DNA from: an uncultured Lentisphaerota bacterium
GTDB taxonomy: Bacteria > Verrucomicrobiota > Kiritimatiellia > CAIQIC01
Length of the DNA stretch: 64,000 bases
Assembly (NCBI GenBank): GCA_903896925.1
Contig: CAITZM010000175.1
Location: 62,001-126,000, forward strand
Direction: 5' to 3'
Positions 29,026 through 37,661 of the stretch are shown piece after piece; positions within the stretch are counted from its first letter, which is position 1, and each line of letters begins with the position of its first letter. Made by a program: the position numbers and the translations under genes. The notes below the pieces were generated by a model that saw only the letters and a program-made list of their open reading frames with translations, ran no database searches and was not told where the DNA came from.

Positions 29026-29667
29026 TTATTTCGAGGACGCTTTGGTGGTTGTCTTCTCCGCATCGGTCTTCTTCGAGTCCGTCGGCTCGATGACCGCGGC
29101 CGGCGCACCGGAGGTGGACTTCTTGGCGTCATCCCGGCGGCGGAGCGTGATGGGTTCGCCGACCTTGTGCTTGTAGATGGTGTCCTGGCGCACGGAGGCG
29201 TTGATGTCCTCGGTCTTCATGTTGTAACGGGTCGAGAACCACTGCCAGTCCTCGCTCCGGAACTTCAAGGCTGCGCCGGCCGCATTCAGGATGTCCGGCG
29301 TGCCGAGTCCGGGAATCTTCTGCACCTTGCCCGCCCACGCGCTCATCGTCGCGAAGGCCTCGGGCACGAGCTTCTCGTCGCCGATGACGAGCGTCTGGGT
29401 GGGTTTTGTGGGCAGGAACTTGCCATCCACGAATTCGTCAAGAGGCAGGAAATCCCACCCGGTCCCGTTCCAGATGTGGACCAGGGGCTTCGGTGTGGAG
29501 GCCTCGCCCTGGTAGCTTACCAGCGTCACTCCGCAGCGCGCCGCCAGGTCCAAGCCCACCTGGATCACGCTGGTCCGCGCCGGCGCCACGACCACGGTTC
29601 CACCGGCCCAAGCCGCCGTGCTCGCCGCCAACATGCCCGCCGTCATCCAACTCAAATAATTTTTCAT
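29026..29667 (-). CDS. Secreted protein of unknown function
   Basis: About 213 residues. The start is fixed by AAGGAG (29675-29680 on the complement) before an ATG that opens a signal peptide (MKNYLSWMTAGMLAAST...AWA). A mixed alpha/beta region includes 'TPKPLVHIWNGTGWDFLPLD', 'TQTLVIGDEKLVPEAFATM' and 'FRSEDWQWFSTRYNMKTEDI'. The end is a low-complexity Lys/Thr/Ser/Asp-rich tail. The 'YNMKTEDINASVRQDTIYKHKVGEP' segment somewhat resembles a LysM-like helix, but too weakly to assign. First gene of a probable two-gene operon with the small lipoprotein. Confidence 0.75.
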   Translation of the reverse strand: MKNYLSWMTAGMLAASTAAWAGGTVVVAPARTSVIQVGLDLAARCGVTLVSYQGEASTPKPLVHIWNGTGWDFLPLDEFVDGKFLPTKPTQTLVIGDEKLVPEAFATMSAWAGKVQKIPGLGTPDILNAAGAALKFRSEDWQWFSTRYNMKTEDINASVRQDTIYKHKVGEPITLRRRDDAKKSTSGAPAAVIEPTDSKKTDAEKTTTKASSK

Positions 29668-29674
29668 CTTCAAA

Positions 29675-29734
29675 CTCCTTCGCGCCTCTCGCGAAACGCG
29701 CGGCACTATAGCATGCGCCCGGCGATTTGTTCAA
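29675..29734 (-). promoter_or_regulatory. Promoter and ribosome-binding site of the minus-strand secreted-protein operon
   Basis: Read on the minus strand: TTGAAC (29729-29734), an 18-nt spacer, TATAGT (29705-29710), a leader of about 37 nt, and AAGGAG (29675-29680) seven bases before the ATG at 29667. Confidence 0.55.
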
Positions 29735-29796
29735 TCCCCTGTGCGGTTGGCACCGCGTTCAACCCGCGGACCGCGCGTGCTCGTCCGCCTTTCTGT

Positions 29797-29826
29797 TTGC
29801 CGGCGTGGTGCGGCAGGGCGTAGCAT
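29797..29826 (+). promoter_or_regulatory. Predicted short-leader promoter of the glycoside hydrolase gene
   Basis: TTGCCG (29797-29802), 18-nt spacer, TAGCAT (29821-29826). The -10 box ends eight bases before the ATG at 29835, leaving room for almost no 5' leader. Confidence 0.4.
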
Positions 29827-29834
29827 CCTGCCTC

Positions 29835-32537
29835 ATGAAAGCGAATTTCCTGCTCCTGTTGGCCTGCGGGCTGGTCCGCGCCGCCGCGGCCGAGCCGGGT
29901 GACCTGGTCTTCAACGGCGCCTTCGAAGAGTTGGTGGACGGACGGCCCGCCGGGTGGGAAGCCAGTGGTGCATCGACGGTGGTGCAGAAGCTGGCCTCCG
30001 ATCAGGGCCGCGACGGCAGGCGTTGTGCGCGGCTCGAATGTACGGCGTTCAGCGGCGACAGCCCCAGCTCGCATGCGATGCTCTGCCAGGTCGGCCGCAT
30101 CGCCGTGCGCAAGGGGCAGTGGTATCGGCTGACCTTCTTGGCCAAGGCTGCGGGGCTCACGGCGGGCGGCATCGATGTGGCCCTGACCAACACGCGGCTG
30201 TGGGCCAATGCCGGGCTTGAGGACACCTTCATCCCGCAAGCCCAGTGGCAACGTTTCGAGTTGCTGTTCCGAGCGAAGGAGGCTTTGCCCTCCGCGACCA
30301 GCCGCCTGCAGTTCTGGTTCAAGGGTACGGGCACGCTCTGGCTCGACGAGGTCTCGCTGGTGGCATCGGAGGTGGGGCCGGAGTGGTACCCGCAGATCGA
30401 CACGGCGGGAGTAAAGAACTTCGTGCCCAACAGCAGCTTCGAATGCGGCGCGGCGAACTGGGGCAGCCTCACCTGGGGGCTGAGCGGCTGGGCCGGCAAT
30501 CTCTATCGACTGGAAGGCGAACTCGACGCGGCTGCGCCGCAGCACGGCGGGCACAGCCTGAAGATCGCGCTCGCCGCGCGCACGCTGCCGGTGTTCTGGT
30601 TCGACTACTATGACCCCGTCCGCGAGCCGGTGCGCCGCGTGCTCGCGGCGAACAAGGGCTGGTTCCGGGTCAAGCCGGGTGAGCAGCTGACGCTCTCTGC
30701 CTGGCTGCGCGCCGATGCGGATGGCGTCGCCGTGCAGTTCGTCGTCAACGAGTGTAATGGCTGGTCGCAGAAGAAGCTGATGAGCGCCGGCAAGGAATGG
30801 CAGCGCTGCGCGTTCAGCTTTGCGCCACACCAGTCGTTTATCTTCATTGGTATCGGTCCTGACCTCGACGCCTCCCGCCGCGAAGCTGCGACGCTTTGGC
30901 TCGACGCCGTCCAGCTGGAACGCGGCGCGCAGATGACGGCCTATGAGCCGCGTACGCCTGTCGAGTCGTTCATCGCGAGCACTGCCGAGGGCAACATCTT
31001 CATGAAGCCCGCGGAGGGGCTGCAACTCGTTGCCCGCACGTTCAACAACGGTGACGCGGCCGCCAGGGTGACCGGCCGTTTGCGGGTGGAGAATTTCTTT
31101 GGGAAGCCGGCCGGTTCGGCCTACACGAATTTCGAAGTGCCGGCACATGGTGTCATGGAGGTGCCGTATGCGCATTTCAGCGCACCGCAGCAGGGCTTCT
31201 TCCGCGTCGACTGGATGGTGGGCGGCGCGACCCAGTCGTTGCGCGCGGCCGTCATCACGCCGGCCGACGCGAGCGCCACGGACTCGCCGCTGGGTTTCAA
31301 CCACGCCTATCCGTGGGATTACCTTGTGCGGCTGGCGCGGGCCGCCGGTGTCGTCTGGTGGCGCGACTGGTCGGCGAAATGGCAGACCGTCGAGCCGGCG
31401 CCGGGCCGGTTCGACTTCGCTGCCGCCGATGCGCAGATCCAGCGCGTGCAGGCGCTCGACGCCGAGGTCGAGGTGTTGCTGCCGTTCCCTGCGGCCAACT
31501 GGTCCTCCAGCGCGCCGTCCGCGGTCGTGGCGCGGGCCGCCTCGGGGAAATATCCGGACTCCCGCATGCCCGTCGCGTTCGCGCCCAAGGACCAGAGCGA
31601 CTTCGACCGCTACGCAGTCGAGGTCGTGCGCCACTACCGCGGCGTGCAGCCGCGGGCGGTGACGACGTATCAGGTGCTCAACGAGCCGGTCTACACGAGC
31701 TATGCGCTGCCGCAGCAGCAGGGCTACGGGATGGCTGACTACCTGCGCCTGCTCGGCTCCGCCTCCCGTGCGATGAAAGCCGCCGATCCGCAGTGCCGCA
31801 TCGTCGGCGGCCTCAGCGCGAACCTGGGCTCCGGGCACACGCGCGAGTTCATCGAGCAGGGAGGCCTGGATGCGTGCGACGTGTTCGACCTGCACATGTA
31901 TAACCCGTGCATCCCCGCCGAGACGTTCACCCGGCCGTTGGTCGAACTCGAAAAGCTGATGTGTGCGCATGGCGGTCCCAAGCCGGTCTGGATCACCGAG
32001 TGGGGTTGCTACGCCGATGACGACCCGGCGTGTTTCCCGGAGACCGTCGGCGATGCCACGATGAACCGCTGCAAGTGGCCGAGCGAGCGCGCCGCGACCG
32101 AGCACATCGTCAAGTTCACCGCCCTCGCCTTCGGGCACGGTGTCCGCAAGATCTTCTTCCACGCCGGCACCTGCGGCACCATCAACCACACCGATGCCGG
32201 CGGCGTGCTGTTCGAGTACGGTGGCGCGCCGCGCCAGATGTACGCCGGCGTCGCGGCGCTCAACCGCCTGCTCGGCGTGCCGGAGGCCTGTGCGATGGCC
32301 GTCGAGCGCGACGAGTTGCGCGCCTATGTGTTCCAGAAAAAATCCGACGCCGTGGCCGTCGTGTGGTCCGCCTCGCAACCGCCAGTGGAGCTGAAACTGC
32401 TGGAAAGCGTGCAGGCCTTCGACCTCATGGGCAACGCGCTGCCGCAGCGCGCCCTCAAGCTGACCGCCACGCCGGTCTATCTGCAAGCCGCCCGGGCCGC
32501 GGACCTGAAGGGTCTTTTCACAACCTTGGGAAAGTGA
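29835..32537 (+). CDS. Secreted clan-A glycoside hydrolase with CenC-like carbohydrate-binding domains
   Basis: About 900 residues from ATG 29835, which opens the signal peptide MKANFLLLLACGLVRAAAA. Two CBM4/9 (CenC)-like jelly rolls follow ('GDLVFNGAFEELVDGRPAGW' and 'FVPNSSFECGAANWGSLTW'), then an Ig-like linker. A TIM-barrel catalytic domain spans about residues 480-820. 'YQVLNEPVY' supplies the probable acid/base Glu (about residue 616) and 'VWITEWGCY' the probable nucleophile (about 721), the arrangement of retaining clan GH-A enzymes. The fold resembles GH39 or GH5-like proteins, but I cannot fix the family or substrate. It probably degrades polysaccharide outside the cytoplasm. It is convergent with the glycosyltransferase gene. 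Confidence 0.82.
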   Translation: MKANFLLLLACGLVRAAAAEPGDLVFNGAFEELVDGRPAGWEASGASTVVQKLASDQGRDGRRCARLECTAFSGDSPSSHAMLCQVGRIAVRKGQWYRLTFLAKAAGLTAGGIDVALTNTRLWANAGLEDTFIPQAQWQRFELLFRAKEALPSATSRLQFWFKGTGTLWLDEVSLVASEVGPEWYPQIDTAGVKNFVPNSSFECGAANWGSLTWGLSGWAGNLYRLEGELDAAAPQHGGHSLKIALAARTLPVFWFDYYDPVREPVRRVLAANKGWFRVKPGEQLTLSAWLRADADGVAVQFVVNECNGWSQKKLMSAGKEWQRCAFSFAPHQSFIFIGIGPDLDASRREAATLWLDAVQLERGAQMTAYEPRTPVESFIASTAEGNIFMKPAEGLQLVARTFNNGDAAARVTGRLRVENFFGKPAGSAYTNFEVPAHGVMEVPYAHFSAPQQGFFRVDWMVGGATQSLRAAVITPADASATDSPLGFNHAYPWDYLVRLARAAGVVWWRDWSAKWQTVEPAPGRFDFAAADAQIQRVQALDAEVEVLLPFPAANWSSSAPSAVVARAASGKYPDSRMPVAFAPKDQSDFDRYAVEVVRHYRGVQPRAVTTYQVLNEPVYTSYALPQQQGYGMADYLRLLGSASRAMKAADPQCRIVGGLSANLGSGHTREFIEQGGLDACDVFDLHMYNPCIPAETFTRPLVELEKLMCAHGGPKPVWITEWGCYADDDPACFPETVGDATMNRCKWPSERAATEHIVKFTALAFGHGVRKIFFHAGTCGTINHTDAGGVLFEYGGAPRQMYAGVAALNRLLGVPEACAMAVERDELRAYVFQKKSDAVAVVWSASQPPVELKLLESVQAFDLMGNALPQRALKLTATPVYLQAARAADLKGLFTTLGK

Positions 32538-32914
32538 CGGCCCATACTGTAGCCGCATGCGTCAGCATGCGGCCAAGGTCTTACTAACGCGGCTACAGAT
32601 GCTTTCCCAGTCTTCCTTCTATTCCCAAGGCTTCTGAAAAGCGAAGTTAATCTGGCGAGCGACCGTTTCCGGCTGGCTGGGAGCGGCGGCTTTCCAGCCG
32701 CTGCAGGGAGAACGCTGGTCGCGAGTTTTGCTTGCGTTGTACGGTTGATGGCTGTGATGGGGGGGGGGGCATGGCGGCGTGACACGCCGCCCTCCACTGT
32801 GGAGGGCAGTGCCAGTTCGTGTTTGCGAGTTGGCTGGCCAAGCCCTCCTGACCGATGGGCTCTCCGCACGGTCTTGGACCTTAAAGGACCCGGTTTTCCA
32901 GCCCTTGGAATGGA
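32538..32914 (+). other. Hairpin-rich intergenic spacer, no gene
   Basis: 377 bp between convergent genes. It holds a 52-bp CTGTAGC element, a GCGGC-TTTCCA-GCCGC hairpin near 32686-32701, a run of 11 Gs near 32759-32769, the palindrome GGCGGCGTGACACGCCGCC (32773-32791), an adjacent CCCTCCACTGTGGAGGG, and TTTTCCAGCCCTTGGAA at 32894-32910. The last sits only four bases beyond the glycosyltransferase stop. Short ORFs here are not credible. Confidence 0.65.
32547..32598 (+). repeat. 52-bp CTGTAGC...GCTACAG palindromic element (copy A)
   Basis: The ends are CTGTAGC and GCTACAG. An inner hairpin CCGCATGC-GTCA-GCATGCGG lies at 32553-32572. Its length and ends match elements at 42610 and 51061, although the interior differs. 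Confidence 0.6.
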
Positions 32915-34924
32915 TCACTTCGGCGCGAAGGCGCGCAGTTCGGCGAGGCTCCACCAGGAGCGCGGATGGGCCTCGGTCAGCACCAGGCGGAGGTGGCGCA
33001 CGGTCACCGGCGGGAAGGCCACGGTGAAGTGATCGCCGTACACGTTGAAGCGCGGCTGGCCATTCTCCCAGAACATCAGGGAGCCCTGTGCCGAGGAGTC
33101 TTGGAGGGTGCGCCACGCCGTCCCATCGTCGGAAGCCTCGACGCGGAAGGCCCCGGGCGTGTCGGTGCAGTTTGGCCCGAGGTCGCAGCGCAGCAGGCAG
33201 ACGCTGTGGGGCGCTCCGAAATCCACGGCAAAGGACATGCCCTTTTGCTGCGGCACGCCGGTCTCCCAGCTCGTCCCCGTTTTCCCGTCGAGCACGCGCG
33301 CGGCTTGTTCGGTTTTCACGCTGGCGCTCGCCTGCCAGCCGGTGCGCGGCAGTTCGACCAGTTCCCGGCGGCCGTAGGGTGGGACGAAATCGTGATAAAC
33401 CACGAAGTGGCCGACCTGTTCCTGCTTGAATTGTGCGCCGATGTTCTTGAGGGGCACGGCGAAGTCGCCGGGGAAAAAGCGCAGGGTGGGGTGGGCGACA
33501 AAGGCGACGTTGGTCGCGGCGTCGAGCACGTCCTTGAACTTCACGTCACTGGCGCGGCGCGGGAAGCGCTCGTTGTAGGGCTCCCCGAAGATGATCTGCT
33601 CGGCCGCCTCGTAGGTGCAGCGGTAGGCGATCCAGTAGTGCGCGTAGACGCGGTTGATGTGGTGCGCCGTGAGCCATTGGTGCAGCGGGCGCGAGTCGGG
33701 CAGCTCGAGGTCCATCGCCATGACCTTCGGGTCGCGCCAGTGCCGGGCGAGCAGGGCGACGCCCCAACACTGGCCGGCGACGAGCACGGCGAGCAGCGCC
33801 CAGAACAGCCAGCGCGATTTCGTGCGCAGCTGATCCAAGCCGATGGCGAGCAACACCGGCAGCGCCGACATGATCGGCAGGAGGTAGCGCACATCCTTCC
33901 AGTCGGAGCGCGAACTGCGGCAGAAGGTGAAGAGGGCTGCGCCGGCCAGCGTGGTCAGCAGGATGACGCCGTCGGCGCTCTTCAGCGAGAGCAGCGGCAG
34001 GCGTGCGAACATCCGCCAGCGGCTGCACAGCGCCCAGAGGATGGCCCCGATCCAGATCAGGCCGACCGCCCAGGCCAGCGCGAGCGGCAGGCTGGTGAAG
34101 TGCTCGCTGTCGCCGTACAGCATCACCTTCGCGCCGACGAGGAAATGCAGGGTTCCTGAACAGGTGGTCTGGAGCAGTTCCCAGGAACGGTGCCACGACG
34201 CGGTCTGGCCGACATCGCGGAACGTCGCGCCGTGGTGGATGTAGTTATAGGCGAGCAGCGGCAGCGCGCCGAGGCCGAAGGCCGCGGCACCGGCCCAGGC
34301 CTCGCGCCGCAGGAAGAGCAGCTTGTCGCGCAGGAACAGGATCAGCACGGCGACGCCGATGTAGCTGACCATGAGGATGTGCAGCCAGAAGGAAAAACCG
34401 AGCAGGAAGCCCAGGGCGACGAACTTGGCGAGGCGGCGCGGTTCGTCGCTCCGGAAGGCGAGGTCGTGGATGAGCACGAGCGCGAACGAGCCGAGCGTGA
34501 TGCAGGCGAGGTAGTTGTCCGGCGGGATCAGCGCGCCGTTCATGGCGAGATAGGGTGGGGGGATGACCAGCAGCGCCAGCAGCGTCACGCCGGCCGACGC
34601 GCCGCCGATGCGCCGCGCGAGCTGCCAGCTGGCGAACAGGAACAGGAAGCACATCAGCAGTGCGTAGATACGGACCGCAAAGATGGTCGGGCCGAACAGC
34701 GCAATCGTGCCGGCCTGGAAGAACGATTCCTGCGTGCCCATGTAGGACTGGCCCCAATAGACGACGGGGAATTCGCCCCGGAGGATGTGCATGGCCATCA
34801 GGCCCGGCCAGGCCTCGTCCGAGGAAAAGGGCACGGTTTGCAGCGCGAAGCCGAAGAAGCCGAGGCGGAAGAGCGCCGCCAGAATCACGAGAATCCAAAT
34901 GAGTCGTTTCACGCGGCGCACCAT
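32915..34924 (-). CDS. Membrane glycosyltransferase (GT-C, PMT_2-like) with C-terminal discoidin-like domain
   Basis: About 669 residues from ATG 34924. The track start at 34990 would leave only 24 bp to the divergent methyltransferase gene, and the hydrophobic N-terminus begins after 'MVRRVKRL'. A first membrane segment is followed by 'FSSDEAWPGLMAMHILRG', whose Asp-Glu pair after the first helix is typical of GT39/PMT_2 enzymes using polyprenyl-phosphate sugars. About ten further hydrophobic segments follow. Residues from about 530 form an F5/8 type C (discoidin)-like domain ('RTGWQASASVKTEQAARVLD', 'TGTSWETG', 'HLRLVLTEAHPRSWWSLAEL'). This fusion suggests that the enzyme glycosylates a surface polymer and may bind it too. 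No strong ribosome-binding site was seen. Confidence 0.8.
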   Translation of the reverse strand: MVRRVKRLIWILVILAALFRLGFFGFALQTVPFSSDEAWPGLMAMHILRGEFPVVYWGQSYMGTQESFFQAGTIALFGPTIFAVRIYALLMCFLFLFASWQLARRIGGASAGVTLLALLVIPPPYLAMNGALIPPDNYLACITLGSFALVLIHDLAFRSDEPRRLAKFVALGFLLGFSFWLHILMVSYIGVAVLILFLRDKLLFLRREAWAGAAAFGLGALPLLAYNYIHHGATFRDVGQTASWHRSWELLQTTCSGTLHFLVGAKVMLYGDSEHFTSLPLALAWAVGLIWIGAILWALCSRWRMFARLPLLSLKSADGVILLTTLAGAALFTFCRSSRSDWKDVRYLLPIMSALPVLLAIGLDQLRTKSRWLFWALLAVLVAGQCWGVALLARHWRDPKVMAMDLELPDSRPLHQWLTAHHINRVYAHYWIAYRCTYEAAEQIIFGEPYNERFPRRASDVKFKDVLDAATNVAFVAHPTLRFFPGDFAVPLKNIGAQFKQEQVGHFVVYHDFVPPYGRRELVELPRTGWQASASVKTEQAARVLDGKTGTSWETGVPQQKGMSFAVDFGAPHSVCLLRCDLGPNCTDTPGAFRVEASDDGTAWRTLQDSSAQGSLMFWENGQPRFNVYGDHFTVAFPPVTVRHLRLVLTEAHPRSWWSLAELRAFAPK

Positions 34925-34973
34925 AGAACGGAGTGACGCCGGAATAAAACCTTTTTTCACTTCGGGAATTCGA

Positions 34974-35003
34974 TTGCGCGGAAGCGGCACGCCCCACTAT
35001 CCT
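34974..35003 (+). promoter_or_regulatory. Possible promoter of the methyltransferase gene
   Basis: TTGCGC (34974-34979), 18-nt spacer, TATCCT (34998-35003). The ATG at 35015 is 11 bases beyond the -10 box, so the leader would be only about 5 nt long. Confidence 0.35.
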
Positions 35004-35014
35004 CCGCGCCGACG

Positions 35015-35836
35015 ATGAGCGCCGGTTACATCCATAGCTTCACGCCCCGCGAACAGCAGCGCCTGATCGAGCAGGCCGAGTTCCTCGTGCCGTGGCTGCA
35101 CCGCCACATGGAGTACGCCGGTTGTGCGCGCGTGCTGGAGGTCGGCTGCGGCGTCGGTGCGCAACTGCGCGTGCTGGCGCGGCGTTTCCCGGCGACGCGG
35201 TTCACCGGCCTCGACGCGGCGCCGGAGCAGATCGAACGCGCGCGGGTCCTGCTCGCGAACCCCATCGCCGAGGGACGCGTGGAGCTGGCGCAGGGCTCGG
35301 CCTATGCGCTGCCTTTCCCCGCGGGGGCCTTTGACGGTGCGTTCTTCTGTTGGGTGTTCGAACATCTGGACCAGCCGGCCACGGCGCTGCGCGAGGCGGC
35401 GCGGGTGTTGAAACCAGGCGGCGTGCTGTTCGCCTCCGAGGTTTTCAACGCCGGCGTCTATTGCGATCCGCCGCGCGGCGCGCTGATGGCGTATTGGAGC
35501 GCCTTCAACCAGCTCCAGCGCGAGTTCGGCGGACATCCCGATGTCGGTGTGCGGCTGGCGAACCTCGCTGTGGCGGCCGGCTTGAGCGACGTGGAACTGC
35601 GCGACATTGCGCCGCACCTGGATGGCCGGCTCGCGCCTGCGGAGCGCAAAGCCATGGCGGATTATTTCTGCGCGATTTTCTCCAGCGGTGCGCCGGAACT
35701 CATGCGGCGCGGCCGCGTCACCCCGGAACTGGTCGCCGCGATGCAGCGCGATTTTGCCGCGATTGCGGGCGAACCGGACGCGATCATGGTCTACACCGCG
35801 TTTCAGCTGCGCGCGGTCAAGCCTGCGAGCGGCTGA
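35015..35836 (+). CDS. Class I SAM-dependent methyltransferase
   Basis: 273 residues, cytoplasmic. Motif I is 'VLEVGCGVGAQLRVLARRFP', followed by the acidic end of strand 2 in 'FTGLDAAPEQIERAR', 'ALPFPAGAFDGAFFCWVFEH' and 'EAARVLKPGGVLFASE', all typical of the Methyltransf_11/25 fold. The C-terminal 100 residues probably shape the acceptor site, so the substrate cannot be told. It is divergent from the glycosyltransferase gene and convergent with the arnD-like gene, so it is a single-gene unit in a glycan-related neighbourhood. Confidence 0.85.
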   Translation: MSAGYIHSFTPREQQRLIEQAEFLVPWLHRHMEYAGCARVLEVGCGVGAQLRVLARRFPATRFTGLDAAPEQIERARVLLANPIAEGRVELAQGSAYALPFPAGAFDGAFFCWVFEHLDQPATALREAARVLKPGGVLFASEVFNAGVYCDPPRGALMAYWSAFNQLQREFGGHPDVGVRLANLAVAAGLSDVELRDIAPHLDGRLAPAERKAMADYFCAIFSSGAPELMRRGRVTPELVAAMQRDFAAIAGEPDAIMVYTAFQLRAVKPASG

Positions 35837-35881
35837 AGTTGGTTCGTGCTACGTTTTATGGTGTTGCTGGAGTCACTGGAT

Positions 35882-36766
35882 TTACGCCTGCTCCGCAATC
35901 CAGCCTTCGCGGCCGGGCTGGGTGAAGGGCACGACGCGGCCGGCCGGTAACGCGGTCAGGTCGGCAGGCAGCAGCGCGCCGAGCGGGACGACCTGCCAGC
36001 CGCGCCGCATAACCTCGGCGAGAAACTCGCGGAACATGTTGTGGCACAGGATGCCCTCGACCTCGGCATGGATCGTCAGCACGTTGAGCGCGCCGGGCTT
36101 GAGTTGGGCGAGCAGCGCGGCGTTATACCCCGCGTTGGTCAGGCCGTCGCGGCCGATGACTTCGTCGTAGGTCGGCAGCGTCGTCGGGACCTGCGGCTGA
36201 GCGAGCGTCTGGCCGGAGACGAGCGGGCGGAAGAGGCTGGTGCCGCGCACGTCGCTGTTGTAGCGGAAGGGCAGTTTCGACTTGGCCAGCAACGTCGCCT
36301 CGTTGCATTTCCAGCCCGGCGCGGCGGAGCAGTCGGGCTGGCGGCCGAGAAGCTGCGCGAGGGCGTCGCTGCCCAGCGCGAGCTGCGCCGACTGGAAGGC
36401 CGCGCCGCCCCCCTCCATCCGCATCTGCCAGGCGTGATGGTCCCAGGCGTGCAGGCCGACCTCGTGGCCGCTGGCCGCGGTTTTTCGGATGACAGAGCCG
36501 AAGGCCTTCCCGATCAGCGATCCCGGCCAGAAGGTGCCGCGCAGCAGGATGTCCCAGCCGTAGAGCGAGGCCCCGCCGGAGCGCAGCATTTTCAGAAAAA
36601 ACTGCGGTTTGATCAGCCGCCAGAGGTGCCGACCCATGTTGTCCGGCCCGACGGAAAAGAAAAACGAGCCGCGTACGCCGGCCTCGTCCAGCGCGCGCAC
36701 GATGGGCAGGACGCCCTCGCGCGTGCCACGGAAGGTGTCCACATCAATCTTCAGTCCCAGTTGCAT
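35882..36766 (-). CDS. arnD: ArnD-like polysaccharide deacetylase (undecaprenyl-phosphate formamido-arabinose deformylase)
   Basis: About 294 residues, close to the roughly 296 of E. coli ArnD. Signature strings match the family closely: 'LKIDVDTFRGTREGV', 'FFFSVGPDNMGRHLWRLIKP', 'ASLYGWDILLRGT', 'HEVGLHAWDHHAW', 'RYNSD', 'TLPTYDEVIGRDG' and 'TIHAEVEG'. ArnD removes the formyl group from undecaprenyl-phosphate-4-deoxy-4-formamido-L-arabinose during lipid A modification. The ATG at 36766 aligns with the E. coli start. A GTG at 36784 would overlap the upstream HAD stop as GTGA and is the alternative. No other arn gene is visible, so the true substrate may be a different lipid-linked amino sugar. 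Confidence 0.87.
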   Translation of the reverse strand: MQLGLKIDVDTFRGTREGVLPIVRALDEAGVRGSFFFSVGPDNMGRHLWRLIKPQFFLKMLRSGGASLYGWDILLRGTFWPGSLIGKAFGSVIRKTAASGHEVGLHAWDHHAWQMRMEGGGAAFQSAQLALGSDALAQLLGRQPDCSAAPGWKCNEATLLAKSKLPFRYNSDVRGTSLFRPLVSGQTLAQPQVPTTLPTYDEVIGRDGLTNAGYNAALLAQLKPGALNVLTIHAEVEGILCHNMFREFLAEVMRRGWQVVPLGALLPADLTALPAGRVVPFTQPGREGWIAEQA

Positions 36767-36780
36767 AAGCGTCTCGTTTC

Positions 36781-37443
36781 TCACCCGATCAGCGCCGGCA
36801 GATCCGCCAGCGTGGCGAGCACCGCATCCGCGCCCGCGGCGAGCAGGGCGGCGCGGTCATAGGCGCCGGTGGTGACGCCGATCGTGCGGGCGCCCGCGGC
36901 GTGCCCGGCGTGCATGTCGTCGGGCGTGTCGCCGACCATCACGGCCTGCGCCGGCGGCACCGAGAGCTGCGCGCAAGCGGTCAGCACGGCCTCCGGGGCC
37001 GGCTTGACCTGCTGCACATGTTCCAGCGCGACGATGGTGGCAAAATCCACGCCGAAGCCGAAGCCTTCGAGAATGTAGCGCGCGCCGTGTTCGGAACGGC
37101 TGGTGGCGATCCCCAGTTTGACGCGGGGGCGGAGCTGGTCGAGGCAGGCGCGCAAGCCCGGCATCTCGCGCGTCTGCGCCAGGCAGACCGGCCAGAACGC
37201 CGCGCGGTAGGCATCGACATGGGCCTGCACGCGTGCCGGCCCGGCGGCCGGTTCCAAGGTCTGGAAGATCTCGTAGAGGGGCCTTCCAATCCTGGGAAGA
37301 ATTTCCGCGCGCGGCAGCGGTGCGCGGCCGTGCGCGACGAGCGCGGCGTTGAGCGAGTGGCAGATCGCCTCGGTGGCGTCGAATAACGTGCCGTCGAAAT
37401 CGAAAATCACGGCGCGGATGTTGGTAAAATGTGACGCTTGCAT
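36781..37443 (-). CDS. HAD-superfamily phosphatase, phosphoglycolate-phosphatase-like
   Basis: 220 residues. All HAD motifs are present: 'VIFDFDGTLFD' (motif I, nucleophile Asp), 'GIATSRSEHGA' (motif II Thr/Ser), 'QVKPAPEAV' (motif III Lys) and 'VMVGDTPDDMHAG' (motif IV). The alpha-helical cap between motifs I and II ('NAALVAHGRAPLPRAEILP') fits the Gph/PgmB subclass. It hydrolyses a small phosphorylated metabolite; specificity is unknown. It lies directly upstream of the arnD-like gene on the same strand (about 15 bp, or a GTGA overlap), so they are likely co-transcribed. Confidence 0.85.
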   Translation of the reverse strand: MQASHFTNIRAVIFDFDGTLFDATEAICHSLNAALVAHGRAPLPRAEILPRIGRPLYEIFQTLEPAAGPARVQAHVDAYRAAFWPVCLAQTREMPGLRACLDQLRPRVKLGIATSRSEHGARYILEGFGFGVDFATIVALEHVQQVKPAPEAVLTACAQLSVPPAQAVMVGDTPDDMHAGHAAGARTIGVTTGAYDRAALLAAGADAVLATLADLPALIG

Positions 37444-37627
37444 CGCGCCGCATCAAACCACGAACGGCCGGCCAAAAAAAGCAGAAAGAAGAAAGAGGAT
37501 GAAGGATACGGGAGGTGTGATGCGAGATAGGGGCGTCTGAAGTCCTGTGGTCAACATCCGACGGCCTGATTTTCACGTACCATTTTTCCGCTGCCCTTAT
37601 CCCGCAGCTCGTATCTCGCATCTCTCT

Positions 37628-37655
37628 TTGCGTGCGGGGCGCGGAGGTGTATTGT
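37628..37655 (+). promoter_or_regulatory. Predicted leaderless promoter of the outer-membrane protein gene
   Basis: TTGCGT (37628-37633), 16-nt spacer, TATTGT (37650-37655), then exactly six bases to the ATG at 37662. No Shine-Dalgarno sequence. Confidence 0.45.
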
Positions 37656-37661
37656 CCACAC

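Noticed and set aside
29706-32558. 950-codon antisense ORF opposite the glycoside hydrolase
   Set aside because: The sense strand encodes a coherent enzyme with catalytic motifs; the antisense product has Arg/His-rich composition and no family signal.
32966-34159. 397-codon plus-strand ORF opposite the glycosyltransferase
   Set aside because: The opposite strand has membrane helices, the Asp-Glu motif and a discoidin-like domain; this frame has none of these.
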